Positions 16,730 through 26,232 of a stretch of 60,625 nucleotides of DNA are shown here, one piece after another. A program made the position numbers and the translations under genes. Positions within the stretch are counted from its first letter, which is position 1. Each line of letters begins with the position of its first letter. Source of the stretch: Desulfobacteraceae bacterium (GTDB lineage: Bacteria; Desulfobacterota; Desulfobacteria; Desulfobacterales; Desulfosalsimonadaceae); contig JAIPES010000005.1 of assembly GCA_021737045.1 (NCBI GenBank), positions 1 to 60,625 on the forward strand. The letters are read 5' to 3'. The notes under the pieces are model-generated. The model saw only the letters and a list, made by a program, of their open reading frames with translations, was not told the DNA's origin and did no database searches.

Positions 16730-18301
16730 ATGCAGCTCACCGAGATACTGGCCAGAAATGCCCGCCTGTACGGCGATGAAATCGCGTTGATCGAGCGGGA
16801 GCCTGAAAAAAAACGTCGTGTTGAAATGACCTGGAAGCAATTTTATCACCAGGCCAACGCCTTTTCCCGTGTGCTGCGGGACCGGTTCGGCATTGAAAAA
16901 GGCGATCGGGTGATTCATCTGATGATGAATTGTATCGATTGGCTGCCGGTTTATTTCGGCATCCTGAGGGCCGGCGCGGTTGCCGTTCCCCTCAATTTCC
17001 GGTTCGAGGCCGCAAATATTGCCGGATGCACGGCATTGAGCGGGGCAAAGGCAATGGTGCTGGGCCCGGAATTCATCGACCGGATTCGTGCGGTGAAATC
17101 AGAACTGGATCGCCATGTCTTCCACTATATTTATGCCGGCCCCCCGGAACTGTGTCCGGAGTTTGCAATCCCCTACAGCGAGATTCTACGGGGGGTGGAT
17201 GTTTCCGAACCCGGGGTTTCCATCACTTCCTGCGACGGAGCGGGAATTTATTTCACTTCCGGCACCACTGGCGAGCCCAAGGGGGTGTATCTGCGCCACC
17301 GGCAGCTGGAGTTTGCCTGCTATGTGGAAAACCGGCATCACAACCAGACCCACAGGGACAATTTCCTCTGTATTCCGCCCCTTTACCATACAGGCGCCAA
17401 AATGCACTGGTTTGGCAATTTTATCGTGGGCGCCCGGGCCGTGATTTTAAAGGGCGTCAGTCCAAGTGCCATTCTGGAGGCGGTGTCTGAAGAGCACATC
17501 ACCATTGTCTGGCTGCTTGTGCCATGGGCCCATGACATTCTTGTGGCCCTTGAAAACGGGGATTTGCAGCTATCTGATTACAAACTGGACCAGTGGCGCC
17601 TGATGCATATCGGAGCCCAGCCGGTGCCGCCGAGCCTGATTGAAAAATGGCAGCGGTTTTTCCCGGCCCAGGACTATGACACCAACTACGGCCTCACAGA
17701 GGCCACGGGCCCGGGATGCGTACATCTGGGCCTGGAGAAAACCCACAAGGTCGGCGCCATCGGCCGGGCCGGTTTTGACTGGGAATGCCGGGTGGTCGAT
17801 GACCAGGGCAATCTGCAGGAATCCGGGCATGCCGGGGAATTGCTTGTCAGGGGCCCGGGCGTGATGGAGTGCTATTATGACAACCATGAAGCCACACAAA
17901 ATACATTGAAAGACGGGTGGCTGCACACCGGAGACATTGTCCGTCAGGATGCCGAGGGGTTTTTCTGGCTAGTGGACCGGAAAAAGGACGTGATCATCAC
18001 GGGCGGGGAGAATATTTTTCCGGTGGAGATTGAAAATTTTCTCATGAGCCATGAAGCGATTCTGGATGCAGGCGTAATCGGGGTGCCGGATCATCGGCTC
18101 GGAGAAGTGGCAGCCGCCGTGATTTCCGTAAAGCCGGGCAGGCATGTCTCCGAAGAGGAGATCAGGGACTTCTGCGCTGCCATGCCCCGCTACAAGCGGC
18201 CCCGCCAAATCTTTTTTGACAAGGTGCCCCGAAATCCCACCGGAAAGATTGAAAAGCCCGGGCTTCGGAAAAAATATGCCCAATCCTTGATGGAACCGTA
18301 A
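16730..18301 (+). CDS. AMP-forming acyl-CoA ligase
   Basis: The 523-residue enzyme belongs to the ANL superfamily and should activate a carboxylic acid as acyl-AMP and then acyl-CoA. Visible motifs are the P-loop YFTSGTTGEPKGV, the A5-type motif YGLTEATGPG, the hinge region GDIVRQDAEGFFWLVDRKKD, GENIFPVEIENFL, and the C-terminal catalytic Lys in NPTGKIEKPGLRKKY. It looks closer to FadD/crotonobetaine-type ligases than to acetyl-CoA synthetase, but the substrate is not readable. The stop codon (18299-18301) is formed by the edge of repeat copy B, so the extreme C-terminus may have been altered by the repeat. Confidence 0.88.
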   Translation: MQLTEILARNARLYGDEIALIEREPEKKRRVEMTWKQFYHQANAFSRVLRDRFGIEKGDRVIHLMMNCIDWLPVYFGILRAGAVAVPLNFRFEAANIAGCTALSGAKAMVLGPEFIDRIRAVKSELDRHVFHYIYAGPPELCPEFAIPYSEILRGVDVSEPGVSITSCDGAGIYFTSGTTGEPKGVYLRHRQLEFACYVENRHHNQTHRDNFLCIPPLYHTGAKMHWFGNFIVGARAVILKGVSPSAILEAVSEEHITIVWLLVPWAHDILVALENGDLQLSDYKLDQWRLMHIGAQPVPPSLIEKWQRFFPAQDYDTNYGLTEATGPGCVHLGLEKTHKVGAIGRAGFDWECRVVDDQGNLQESGHAGELLVRGPGVMECYYDNHEATQNTLKDGWLHTGDIVRQDAEGFFWLVDRKKDVIITGGENIFPVEIENFLMSHEAILDAGVIGVPDHRLGEVAAAVISVKPGRHVSEEEIRDFCAAMPRYKRPRQIFFDKVPRNPTGKIEKPGLRKKYAQSLMEP

Positions 18302-18441
18302 AAGTCCAATATCTGCGTTACGCGCATTTTTTCATAATTTCACGTACGGATAAGTACGCTGCATTCTTCAAAATTGCGCAAGCCTTGATCTTGAACTTTT
18401 TACGGCCCCATCTCAAATCAGACTTTTTACGAGCGTATCAA
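18299..18441 (+). repeat. Interspersed hairpin repeat, copy B
   Basis: It has the same orientation and sequence as copy A with scattered substitutions (for example CGCATTTTTTCATAAT in the left arm). It fills the gap between two convergent genes. Its left terminal motif (CCGTAAAAGTCC) supplies the TAA stop of the upstream ligase, and its right end abuts the stop of the downstream minus-strand gene at 18445. The left terminal motif is shorter by one A than in copies C and D. Confidence 0.9.
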
Positions 18442-18444
18442 TCC

Positions 18445-18726
18445 TTATAACGCTTCGGACTTCCCGGTCTTTTCGACATCCTCACGGATCAGGGTCCGGG
18501 CGATCTGCACGTCGTAGGCCCGGCGGGGATCAAAACTGTCTTTGGAAAACATGGAAGCCGCCTGGCAGACAGCCTCGTAATCCACCCACCCGTGCTGGTC
18601 CCACAACGAGGGATCATCTGCGTGCCACATCCGGAACTGCACGCTGTGGCCGTTTTGCCGCACATACATGCGAACCCGCTTGTTTTGAGGAAACGGATAG
18701 TAATAAAGACCGTTGTCATCTTTCAT
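18445..18726 (-). CDS. Hypothetical protein, 93 residues
   Basis: The product starts MKDDNGLYYYPFPQNKRVRM and is soluble, rich in aromatic and charged residues, with no signal or membrane segment. The segments VQFRMWHADDPSLWDQHGW and VDYEAVCQAASMF look like a compact beta-then-alpha domain. AAGGA stands about 10 bases before the ATG. It lies 15 bases downstream of lysA on the same strand, so it is likely co-transcribed with it. The stop falls a few bases beyond repeat copy B. I do not recognise the family. Confidence 0.7.
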   Translation of the reverse strand: MKDDNGLYYYPFPQNKRVRMYVRQNGHSVQFRMWHADDPSLWDQHGWVDYEAVCQAASMFSKDSFDPRRAYDVQIARTLIREDVEKTGKSEAL

Positions 18727-18741
18727 TGCACCAAAATCCTT

Positions 18742-20007
18742 TTATACATCCAGGCGCGCGGCCTCGGTGTCAAGGGTGGCAAAATAGTCGGCCATGGTTT
18801 CTGCCCGGCGGATGCGCTCGACTGAGCCGTCGCTTTTGAGCAGCAGTTCCTGGGGCCGGAGCTGGGCATTGTAGTTAAATCCCATGGCATGGCCGTGGGC
18901 TCCGGTGTCGTGGATGACGATCAGGTCATCCATGTCAATTTTGGGCAGGGGCCGCTGGACTGCGAATTTATCGATGTTTTCGCAAAGTGATCCCACCACG
19001 TCCACCACCTCCACCGGATGGGTGTCTTCGGATTTGCCCAAAACGTCAATGTGATGATAGGCACCGTACATGCCCGGCCGCATCAGGGCGGACATGCAGG
19101 AATCCACCCCGATGTATTTTCGGTAGATGTCCTTGCGGTTAATGGCCCGGGTGACCAGCACCCCGTGGGGTCCGGTCATGTATCGCCCGCTTTCCATATA
19201 AAGGGCCGGCGCACGGCCCTTTCGGTCCTTGTATTGCCGGTAGACCCCGATGATCTGATCGGCCATGGTCGTCAGATCCAGGGGCGGATCATCAGGGTGA
19301 TAGGGGATGCCAAGGCCGCCGCCCATGTTGATGAACTCAAACTCGATATCCAGGGCCGCAGACAGGTCATCGACCATTTCCAGCAGCATTTGAACGGTTT
19401 CCACCATGTATGCGTGATTGCGCTCATTGGATACCAGCATGGTATGCAGGCCGAAACGCCTTGTTCCTTTGTCGCGCATGATCCTGTAAGCATCCTCGAT
19501 CTGGTCCGTACTCACCCCGTACTTGGCCTCCACAGGATTGCCGATGATTTCGTTTCCCGTGCGTCCGGGGCCGGGGTTGTAGCGAAAGCTGATCAATTCC
19601 GGGATATCGGCAAGCCTGTCGATCAGGGTGATGTCATCGAGGTTAAGGATGCTGCCGCCGTGGTCCGCAGCGGCCTGAAAATCGCTGCGGGTGGTGTTGT
19701 TGGAGGTAAACATGATCAACCCGCCCCGGGCGCCCGCCTGCCGGCTTAACATCAGTTCCGGAACCGAGCTGCAGTCAAAACCAAAGCCCATATCCGCCAT
19801 GATCGCCAGGATGCTCGGATTGGGCAGGGCCTTGACTGCGAAAAACTCCTGAAACGTCGCTGGCAGAGGCGAAAACCGGGTTTTTAATTCCTGAGCGGTT
19901 TGTCGGATTCCGGTTTCATCGTATATATGAAAAGGGGTGCCGAAATGCCGGGCGATTTTCGGCAACCCCGGAAAAAGGCGATTTTGAAATTCCTGTGACA
20001 TCGGCAT
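18742..20007 (-). CDS. lysA: Diaminopimelate decarboxylase-type PLP enzyme
   Basis: A 421-residue fold-III PLP decarboxylase. K59 in FFAVKA is the expected Schiff-base lysine, FINMGGGLGI is the phosphate-binding glycine loop, and VVGSLCENIDKFAV carries the catalytic Cys contributed across the dimer. The C-terminus shows DTGAHGHAMGFNYNAQLRP, characteristic of LysA-like enzymes. The usual EPGR motif reads ESGRYMTG. LysA converts meso-diaminopimelate to lysine. The ATG at 20007 is chosen over the longer frame because AGGAGAC lies about 8 bases upstream. Carboxynorspermidine or another amino-acid decarboxylase specificity is possible but less likely. Confidence 0.8.
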   Translation of the reverse strand: MPMSQEFQNRLFPGLPKIARHFGTPFHIYDETGIRQTAQELKTRFSPLPATFQEFFAVKALPNPSILAIMADMGFGFDCSSVPELMLSRQAGARGGLIMFTSNNTTRSDFQAAADHGGSILNLDDITLIDRLADIPELISFRYNPGPGRTGNEIIGNPVEAKYGVSTDQIEDAYRIMRDKGTRRFGLHTMLVSNERNHAYMVETVQMLLEMVDDLSAALDIEFEFINMGGGLGIPYHPDDPPLDLTTMADQIIGVYRQYKDRKGRAPALYMESGRYMTGPHGVLVTRAINRKDIYRKYIGVDSCMSALMRPGMYGAYHHIDVLGKSEDTHPVEVVDVVGSLCENIDKFAVQRPLPKIDMDDLIVIHDTGAHGHAMGFNYNAQLRPQELLLKSDGSVERIRRAETMADYFATLDTEAARLDV

Positions 20008-20552
20008 GGTACCGTCTCCTGTTTCTGTCAGACGTTGCGTAAGAAAAAATCGGTTTGATGAAACGACTGCCACCATACAGGTCTTTGGGGGGTTTTTCAA
20101 GACCCGGCAACCGTATTCCGGGAATCCGCTTTTCAGGTTTTAATCAGGTATTTCCAGTAAAGGATACATTATATTGTGTTTTTCTGAGAGATGTCTCTCC
20201 ATATGGTGTGGCATACGCAAAAAGCAAATAATTTGCTTGACATAACAACAATTTAAATGGAATGTAGACACAATCTGTTATTCGAAAAAAGTCTATATTT
20301 AATTAAAATCATGTGAACAGAGATAGGTGAAAGGCATGAACAAAGATCGGTTACCCGGTTATTTCATCCACAAATCGCCTAACCTGCCGGCTGTTTCAGC
20401 ACAGAGTTATTTTCATCCGAGTTCTTTCTTTTCTCCATCTATTTATTCCAAAAGAGGTTTTTTGTTTTCGGCCGTTGCCGGGGCAGCGGATTTTTCGGCG
20501 GATGCCGCATTCGGGCATTCCTGAACCCAAGTCAATTACAGACGAGACGCAT
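20008..20552. other. Intergenic region between lysA and pilM
   Basis: This 545-base divergent spacer is AT-rich between 20150 and 20330. It contains a perfect -35-like TTGACA at 20237-20242 facing pilM without a convincing -10 at the right distance, a short GAGAGATGTCTCTC palindrome near 20186, and a TATATTTAATTAAAAT stretch near 20291. A 62-codon frame from 20337 to 20525 with AGGTGAAAGG upstream could be a leader peptide, but it has no recognisable similarity. I see no RNA gene. Confidence 0.5.
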
Positions 20553-21608
20553 ATGATTTTAGGGAAGAAAAATCAACTTGTGGGATTGGATATCGGTTCC
20601 CGCTCCGTTAAGGTTGCCGAGGCCGTGGAGTCCAAAAAGGGGTGGCTGCTGAAAAAATTCGGTGCCATTGAGGTGGCGCCCGGTGCCATTGAGGATGGAA
20701 TGATCAAGGATCCCGAAACCGTTGCCGAGGCCATCCGGGAACTTTTCCAGTTATACAACATCGGGCAGAACAATGTGGCCATTTCCATCGGGGGCTATTC
20801 GGTGATTGTGAAAAACATTACGATTCAGAACATGCCGGAAGACCAGTTGTATGAATCCTTGAATTTTGAGGCCGAGCAGTATATCCCCTTTGACATTAAC
20901 GATGTGAATCTTGATTTTCAGGTTCTTGGCGAAAATGAAAACAATCCCAACCAGATCAATGTACTGCTGGTGGCGGCCAAAAAAGAGATGATCGATGACT
21001 ATGTCAATCTGATGGATCTGGCCGGATTGAACCTGTGTATCATCGACATTGATGCCTTTTGTCTGCAGAACATCTATAACCTCAATTATCCTCAGAGTAA
21101 TGAAAGCATTGCCCTGATCGACATCGGGGCCAGCAAGACCTCATTGAATATTTTAAAGGAAAACAACTCGGTTTTCTTGCGCGATGTGTCCCTGGGCTGC
21201 AACCAGATCAATCAGAAAATTGCCTCCCTGGCCGGCTGCTCCCTGGCCGAGGCCGAGGCATTGAAGCTGTCGGAAAATCCCGACCGGATTTCGTCATCAG
21301 ATCTCCAGGAAATCATTTCCTCGGTGGTATCCGACTGGTGCAACGAGATCCGCCGGGCGCTGGATTTCTTTTATTCCACCAACCCGGAGGACCAGATTCG
21401 TCAGATTATGCTAAGCGGAGGCGGGGCCAACATCAAGCAGTTTCGGGACCTGCTGGCGGTTCAGGCTTCAGCCGACGTCCAGGCCATCAATCCATTTGAA
21501 CAGATTGAGATCAAAAGCGATCAGCTTGATGCCGGTTACCTGCAACAGATTGCACCCCAGGCCGCCATTTCCATGGGGCTTGCCATCAGAAGAGTGGATG
21601 ACAAATGA
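20553..21608 (+). CDS. pilM: Type IV pilus assembly protein PilM
   Basis: PilM is an actin-like cytoplasmic ATPase-fold protein that recruits PilN to the inner-membrane alignment complex. The 351 residues open with QLVGLDIGSRSVKVAE, the ASKHA phosphate-1 loop, contain IALIDIGASKTSLNIL (phosphate-2) and IMLSGGGANIKQF (adenosine motif). The start at 20553 is chosen because it begins directly at the family N-terminus; the longer frame upstream is unsupported. The stop overlaps the pilN start as ATGA. Confidence 0.95.
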   Translation: MILGKKNQLVGLDIGSRSVKVAEAVESKKGWLLKKFGAIEVAPGAIEDGMIKDPETVAEAIRELFQLYNIGQNNVAISIGGYSVIVKNITIQNMPEDQLYESLNFEAEQYIPFDINDVNLDFQVLGENENNPNQINVLLVAAKKEMIDDYVNLMDLAGLNLCIIDIDAFCLQNIYNLNYPQSNESIALIDIGASKTSLNILKENNSVFLRDVSLGCNQINQKIASLAGCSLAEAEALKLSENPDRISSSDLQEIISSVVSDWCNEIRRALDFFYSTNPEDQIRQIMLSGGGANIKQFRDLLAVQASADVQAINPFEQIEIKSDQLDAGYLQQIAPQAAISMGLAIRRVDDK

Positions 21609-22180
21609 TACGAATCAATCTATTACCGTTTCGTGCAGCCCGGACCAAGGAAAATATCCGCCGCCAGGTTTCGGTTTTCCTGCTTTCCGTGGTCCTTTTG
21701 CTGTTGGTTTTATTTGCCGTCAACATGTTCATGGGCAACCGGGTGGGAGCCCTGGAAACCAGACTGGCCAATCTCAATGAAGACATTGATCATTATTCCC
21801 GGAAAGCCAAACAGGTGGATGTGCTGAAAAAGGAACTGGCGGAGCTGGAGCAGAAAATTTTAATTATTGAACAACTCAAAAGCCACCGGACGAAACCGCC
21901 CCGGCTGCTGGCCGATCTTACCGAACGGGTGGTTCCGGATCGCATGCAGATCCAGAAAATGAATTATAACGGGTCTGAACTGATGTTAAACGGGATCGCC
22001 ATGGACAATGAAACCATTGCCGTTTTCATGAGCCGGTTGGAGCGATCCGACAAAATCAGAGATGTGACACTGGAAAACGCAAAGCAGACAACCCAGTATG
22101 ACGTGGAAATGAAGAGCTTTGGAATAAAATGCAAGATGGCCGAGGCCAGTGCCGTTGCCAATGAAAAGGCGAAAAAATGA
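21605..22180 (+). CDS. pilN: Type IV pilus assembly protein PilN
   Basis: The 191-residue bitopic inner-membrane protein starts MIRINLLPFRAAR, the conserved PilN peptide that binds PilM, then has one membrane helix (about 22-41), a coiled-coil, and a ferredoxin-like periplasmic domain. Its start overlaps the pilM stop and its own stop overlaps the pilO start (both ATGA), so the three are translationally coupled. Confidence 0.94.
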   Translation: MIRINLLPFRAARTKENIRRQVSVFLLSVVLLLLVLFAVNMFMGNRVGALETRLANLNEDIDHYSRKAKQVDVLKKELAELEQKILIIEQLKSHRTKPPRLLADLTERVVPDRMQIQKMNYNGSELMLNGIAMDNETIAVFMSRLERSDKIRDVTLENAKQTTQYDVEMKSFGIKCKMAEASAVANEKAKK

Positions 22181-22812
22181 AGAAAAAGTCCATATCCCGG
22201 GAAGGCATGGAGCCGTTATTTCGGAAAATCAGCGAGCTTACCAGAATGCAGCGTATAGCAATATGCGTGTGCGTTGTCGTTGTGCTGGTGGGACTATGCG
22301 GTTATTTTCTGTTTCTGCCAAAATATCAGCGCATCACTGATCTCCGGGAAGACATCAAAAGCGCTGAGCAGGAACTGGAGATAACCAAAGCCAAGGCCGC
22401 CCGGTATCCGGCCGTAAAAAAGGAGCATGAAGCGGCCCAGGCGTCATTTGAGCTGGCTGCCCGGGCGCTTCCGGACAAGGAGGAGATTCCTTCCCTGCTG
22501 ACCGGAATTTCCCAGGCGGGCAAGGCTTCAGGGCTGAAGTTTCTGCTTTTCGCTCCCCAAAAAGAAAATGTGAAAGACTTTTACGCTGAAATTCCCGTCA
22601 AGATGGAATTGTCAGGGGGGTATCATGATCTGGGAGGCTTTTATGACAGGCTTGCCCGGATATCACGGATTGTCAATGTCAGTGATTTTTCCGTGAGCAG
22701 TGATTCAGGCAGTCCGGGGGGGCCGCTGCGGATATCCTGCACGGCGGTGACCTACAAATTTATTGATCAGCCGGCAAAAAAGGATGCAAACCAGAAAAAG
22801 AAGAAAAGATAA
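22177..22812 (+). CDS. pilO: Type IV pilus assembly protein PilO
   Basis: The 211-residue product has a short cytoplasmic tail, a membrane helix (about 29-47), a coiled-coil rich in E, K and A (about 55-105), and a periplasmic domain of the PilO type with EIPVKMELSGGYHDLGGFYDR. PilO pairs with PilN to link the inner-membrane platform to PilP and the secretin. The Lys-rich C-terminal tail (KKDANQKKKKR) is unusual in degree. Confidence 0.93.
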   Translation: MKKKSISREGMEPLFRKISELTRMQRIAICVCVVVVLVGLCGYFLFLPKYQRITDLREDIKSAEQELEITKAKAARYPAVKKEHEAAQASFELAARALPDKEEIPSLLTGISQAGKASGLKFLLFAPQKENVKDFYAEIPVKMELSGGYHDLGGFYDRLARISRIVNVSDFSVSSDSGSPGGPLRISCTAVTYKFIDQPAKKDANQKKKKR

Positions 22813-22813
22813 A

Positions 22814-23569
22814 ATGATGTCAAAGCCGAACATATGGATCGCAGCGATGATGTTTTTCCTGGTGCCCGGATTGATGGCGCTGGGCGGGAAACCGGAAACG
22901 CCGGATGAGGATGTGCCCCGGAGCCGGTCTGTGAAAATCGAGCGCCAGGATAAGGCAACAGACGCAACAGACAAGGATTCGGCCCGGCCGGCTGAATCTG
23001 AAAAAGCCGGATCCGGCGCCGGTGAGGCCGAAGCTGAAAAACCGGGTTCATTGCTGCCCGAAGCGGTTGAAGCCGGGGATGGTAGTGACGGCGAAGATTC
23101 CGCCGCAGATACTGACGGTGCCGGGGCGCAAGCCGATAAAAAAGAGATCGGGAATCTGATGATCGACGACCAGGAAGGGCTCTTTCGCGACGAGGAAAGG
23201 CTCTATACCCGTAAAGGCCGTGTGGACCCCTTTGAACCGTTTATGCGGGGCTCATCCAGGCAGGAATCCGGAGAAGAAGCCGATGGTGCTGAGCTCCAGC
23301 ACCGAAAGCCTCAAACGCCTCTTGAAAAAATTGCTTTGAGCCAGTTAAAGCTTACAGCCATCCTAAAACTGGCATCGGACAATGATGCCATTGCCATGGT
23401 GGAGGATCCTTCAGGCAAGGGTTATGTGGTGAAAAAAGGTACCTGGATCGGCGATCAGGGCGGACGGGTTGCGGAGATCCGGTCTGATCGGATCATTGTC
23501 CAGGAGCAGTATAAAGATGTTTTCGGTAAAATCGCCGAGCGCGAGATTGAAAAGAAACTTCAGCAATAA
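22814..23569 (+). CDS. pilP: Type IV pilus assembly protein PilP, with a long acidic linker
   Basis: The C-terminal half holds the PilP core: RKGRVDPFEPFMR, then LEKIALSQLKLTAILKL and GYVVKKGTWIGDQGGRV, the beta domain that contacts PilQ. Between the N-terminal hydrophobic segment (about 7-20) and this core is a linker of about 100 residues rich in D, E, A and G, making the protein 251 residues, longer than the usual ~180. No lipobox Cys is evident, so anchoring is by the hydrophobic N-terminus or it is cleaved. The start may be 22814 or the next ATG at 22817. Confidence 0.9.
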   Translation: MMSKPNIWIAAMMFFLVPGLMALGGKPETPDEDVPRSRSVKIERQDKATDATDKDSARPAESEKAGSGAGEAEAEKPGSLLPEAVEAGDGSDGEDSAADTDGAGAQADKKEIGNLMIDDQEGLFRDEERLYTRKGRVDPFEPFMRGSSRQESGEEADGAELQHRKPQTPLEKIALSQLKLTAILKLASDNDAIAMVEDPSGKGYVVKKGTWIGDQGGRVAEIRSDRIIVQEQYKDVFGKIAEREIEKKLQQ

Positions 23570-23583
23570 CCCGGAGAAAAAAC

Positions 23584-25917
23584 ATGGATAGTTGTCGCAC
23601 AAAGTCAAGGATCATCCGGCGGGTTTCTCTGATGATGGGCCTTTTATTATTGCTTGCCGGCTGTGCAACCGGTCCGTCGCCTCAGCAGGAGCCGCAGGCG
23701 GAGGAGAAGTCGGCCATAAGCACCATCGAACAGTTAGCAACGGTAAGCCGGCCGGAATCAGCTGAAATTCAGATTCAGACCTCCGGGGAGGTCGATTACA
23801 CTTCTGTCAAGCAGTTAGAGCCCCTGGGTGTTATCTTTTATTTCCCCCAGGCGCAGCTCGGAGACATTGACCGGCAATATCAGCCTGAAGACAAAGCCAT
23901 AGATGCGGTTTTGCTGTCTAGTTCCCAAGACCGCAAAAACGTTCGGGTTGAGGTGCAGCTGGCCCGGGATATGAATTATACGGTGGACAAGCAGGCTGCG
24001 GGCTTAACCATTCAGTTTGATAAAAAAGATCTGCCCGACAACCCGGCCGACCCGGAAGCCGCTACGAAGCTTTCGGACCAGGCCCGGGAACAGTCCAGGC
24101 TTCCGGAGACCCGCTATGACAAGGGATCTGTGCCTGAGCGCAAAACAAATTCAGACAGCTCAAAGAAAACCGCAGAAGTTTATAAAGACATTGCCACGGT
24201 AAAAGACATTCATTTTGCCAGCGGTGAATCCGGGGCTTCTGTTATTACCATACGCACGTCCCGGCCAGTCAATTATGATCTGGATAGGGCGCGGGATCAA
24301 CTTCTGAAGCTGCGCCTGACCCGTTCGACCCTGCCGGATCATGTGGACCGGCGGCCGCTTATCACAACCCGGTTTGACAGCGCCGTTGATCGTGTTATCC
24401 CTTATGCGGTACCGGACAAAAAGGACATGGTGGAGATGCTTATTGAACTCCGGGAAGCTGTTCCCTACCGGGTGGCGCAGGAAGGCCGCGAGTTGATGAT
24501 TCACTTTGAAGCCTCCTCGGTGGGGCCAAGGCCTTATCCTGTGGCGGATTTGCCTGAATGGCAACAGGTGCTCGAAGAGGTCCTTACGGAAGAAGCCATT
24601 GCCGAAGCCGGGCTGTCATCGGCTGCCGAAGCTGCCAGAAAGGCTGAAAAACAGGTTGATTGGCTGTTTGAAAAGGACGAATACACGGGTGAAAAAATCG
24701 CCCTGGATTTTTATGAAACCGATATTAAAAATGTATTCCGGATTCTTCAGCAGGTCAGCGGGAAAAATTACGCCATTGACCCGGATGTGCAGGGCAAGGT
24801 CACCATCAATATGGAAAAACCCGTCCCCTGGGACCAGGTTCTGGCTCTGATATTAAAGCAAAACCGGCTCGGCAAGGTGGAGCAGGATGAAATTATCCGG
24901 ATTGCCACCCTGGAGACCCTCCGCCAGGAGGAGGAAGCCCGGCGGCAAAGAGTCGAGGCGTATAAAAACCGCATTGAGCAGGAAAAAGCCATGGAGCCGC
25001 TGGTCACGGAATATATTCCCATCAGCTACGCCAGTGCCCAGGGCGAAGTACTGCCCCATATTCAGGACGTTCTGTCGGACAGGGGCAAGGCCAATGTGGA
25101 CAACCGCAACAATCAGTTGATTATCACCGACACCATGGAGCGCATTGACAAGGCCCAGGAAGTGATTTCAAAAATCGACAAGGTCACGCCCCAGGTGGAA
25201 ATCGAGGCCCGGATCGTGGAAATCAACGAAGACTTTTTAAGGGATGTGGGCACTGCATTCAGTGTGACCAAGGAATCAAATGATGCCGGTTTTGGGGGCA
25301 GTTACTCGCACATCATTTCCATGAACCATCCCAGCACAAATACTACGTCGGGAATCGGATTCAGCCTTTCGCGGCTTTCCGGCCTGACCCTTGATGCCCA
25401 GTTAAACGCCCTGGAAGAAGAAAACAACGTAAAAATCGTCTCCGCACCCAAGATTGTGACCCTGGACAACAAAAAGGCCACCATCAAACAGGGCTTTGAA
25501 ATTCCCTATCAGACAGTGGAGGACGACGAGGTCAACATTGAATTCAAGGAAGTGGACCTGCGCCTGGATGTTACCCCGCATGTGACGCCGGACCAACGCG
25601 TTTCCCTCCAGATCTTTGTGACCAAAAACGAGGTTGCAGAGCTCACCCAGGAGGCGCCGGCGCTTTCCACCAATGAGGCGGTCACCGAACTGCTGGTGGA
25701 AGACGGGGATACCATCGTGATCGGCGGCATCAAAAAAGACACCACAACCAAAAGAAAGACCGGTTTTCCGATCCTTAAAGATATTCCCATCCTGGGCTGG
25801 ATGTTTAAACGCGATATTCAGGAAAGCGAGAAAAGCGAGCTGCTTATTTTCATGACCCCCAGGATTGTGCAGCTTGAGCAGCGCAAGATGACGGCAACGG
25901 CTTCAGCTGATAACTAA
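23584..25917 (+). CDS. pilQ: Type IV pilus secretin PilQ
   Basis: PilQ forms the outer-membrane ring through which the pilus exits. The 777 residues show a lipoprotein signal with lipobox LAGC (Cys27), AMIN-type beta domains that bind peptidoglycan (about 50-320), a secretin N0 domain (IALDFYETDIKNVFRILQQ), an N1 domain with NVDNRNNQLIITDT, and the C-terminal secretin core (LDAQLNALEEENNVKIVSAP, then GDTIVIGGIKKD and FPILKDIPILGWMF). GGAG precedes the ATG. It ends the pilMNOPQ operon. Unlike many proteobacterial PilQ proteins, which have Sec signals, this one appears lipidated. Confidence 0.95.
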   Translation: MDSCRTKSRIIRRVSLMMGLLLLLAGCATGPSPQQEPQAEEKSAISTIEQLATVSRPESAEIQIQTSGEVDYTSVKQLEPLGVIFYFPQAQLGDIDRQYQPEDKAIDAVLLSSSQDRKNVRVEVQLARDMNYTVDKQAAGLTIQFDKKDLPDNPADPEAATKLSDQAREQSRLPETRYDKGSVPERKTNSDSSKKTAEVYKDIATVKDIHFASGESGASVITIRTSRPVNYDLDRARDQLLKLRLTRSTLPDHVDRRPLITTRFDSAVDRVIPYAVPDKKDMVEMLIELREAVPYRVAQEGRELMIHFEASSVGPRPYPVADLPEWQQVLEEVLTEEAIAEAGLSSAAEAARKAEKQVDWLFEKDEYTGEKIALDFYETDIKNVFRILQQVSGKNYAIDPDVQGKVTINMEKPVPWDQVLALILKQNRLGKVEQDEIIRIATLETLRQEEEARRQRVEAYKNRIEQEKAMEPLVTEYIPISYASAQGEVLPHIQDVLSDRGKANVDNRNNQLIITDTMERIDKAQEVISKIDKVTPQVEIEARIVEINEDFLRDVGTAFSVTKESNDAGFGGSYSHIISMNHPSTNTTSGIGFSLSRLSGLTLDAQLNALEEENNVKIVSAPKIVTLDNKKATIKQGFEIPYQTVEDDEVNIEFKEVDLRLDVTPHVTPDQRVSLQIFVTKNEVAELTQEAPALSTNEAVTELLVEDGDTIVIGGIKKDTTTKRKTGFPILKDIPILGWMFKRDIQESEKSELLIFMTPRIVQLEQRKMTATASADN

Positions 25918-26061
25918 GCGTGCGGCAAACCGACAATACGAGGGGGGGCCCGGCAGCGGTAAACCCCCGGGCCAAGGGTGGTGCAAAATACAGGCATTGA
26001 AAAATCGGATTACATGATTATTTTTAAAGAACGGTCTTGATCCGTCAGACCACAGTTGAAG

Positions 26062-26221
26062 TTTGATGGCGCCGTAAAAAGTCTGATTTCAGATGGTGGC
26101 GTAAAAAGTTCAAGATCAAGGCTTGCGCAATTTCGAAGAATGCAGCGTACTTAGCCGTACGTGAAATTCTGAGAAATTGCGCGTAACGCAGATATTGGAC
26201 TTTTTACGCCACCATCAAGTT
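26062..26221 (-). repeat. Interspersed hairpin repeat, copy C (complete, inverted)
   Basis: This is the most complete copy. Read on the plus strand it starts TTTGATGGCGCCGTAAAAAG, repeats a related motif GATGGTGGCGTAAAAAG after about 26 bases, runs through the core hairpin, and ends CTTTTTACGCCACCATCAAG. So it has one terminal motif on one side and two tandem motifs on the other. It lies between the pilQ stop and the selenoprotein gene. The 144 bases between pilQ and the repeat hold only a GC-rich hairpin (GGCCCGG/CCGGGCC, 25947-25973) and no gene. Confidence 0.92.
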
Positions 26222-26232
26222 TGAAGAATTAA

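Noticed and set aside
20337-20525. Possible leader peptide of 62 residues upstream of pilM
   Set aside because: It has a fair ribosome site but low-complexity, unrecognised sequence; kept only as a note in the intergenic entry.
26062-26221. Target-site duplication (AGTTTGA) flanking repeat copy C
   Set aside because: A similar AAGTTTG follows the short repeat S1 as well, so it may be part of the element rather than a duplicated target.
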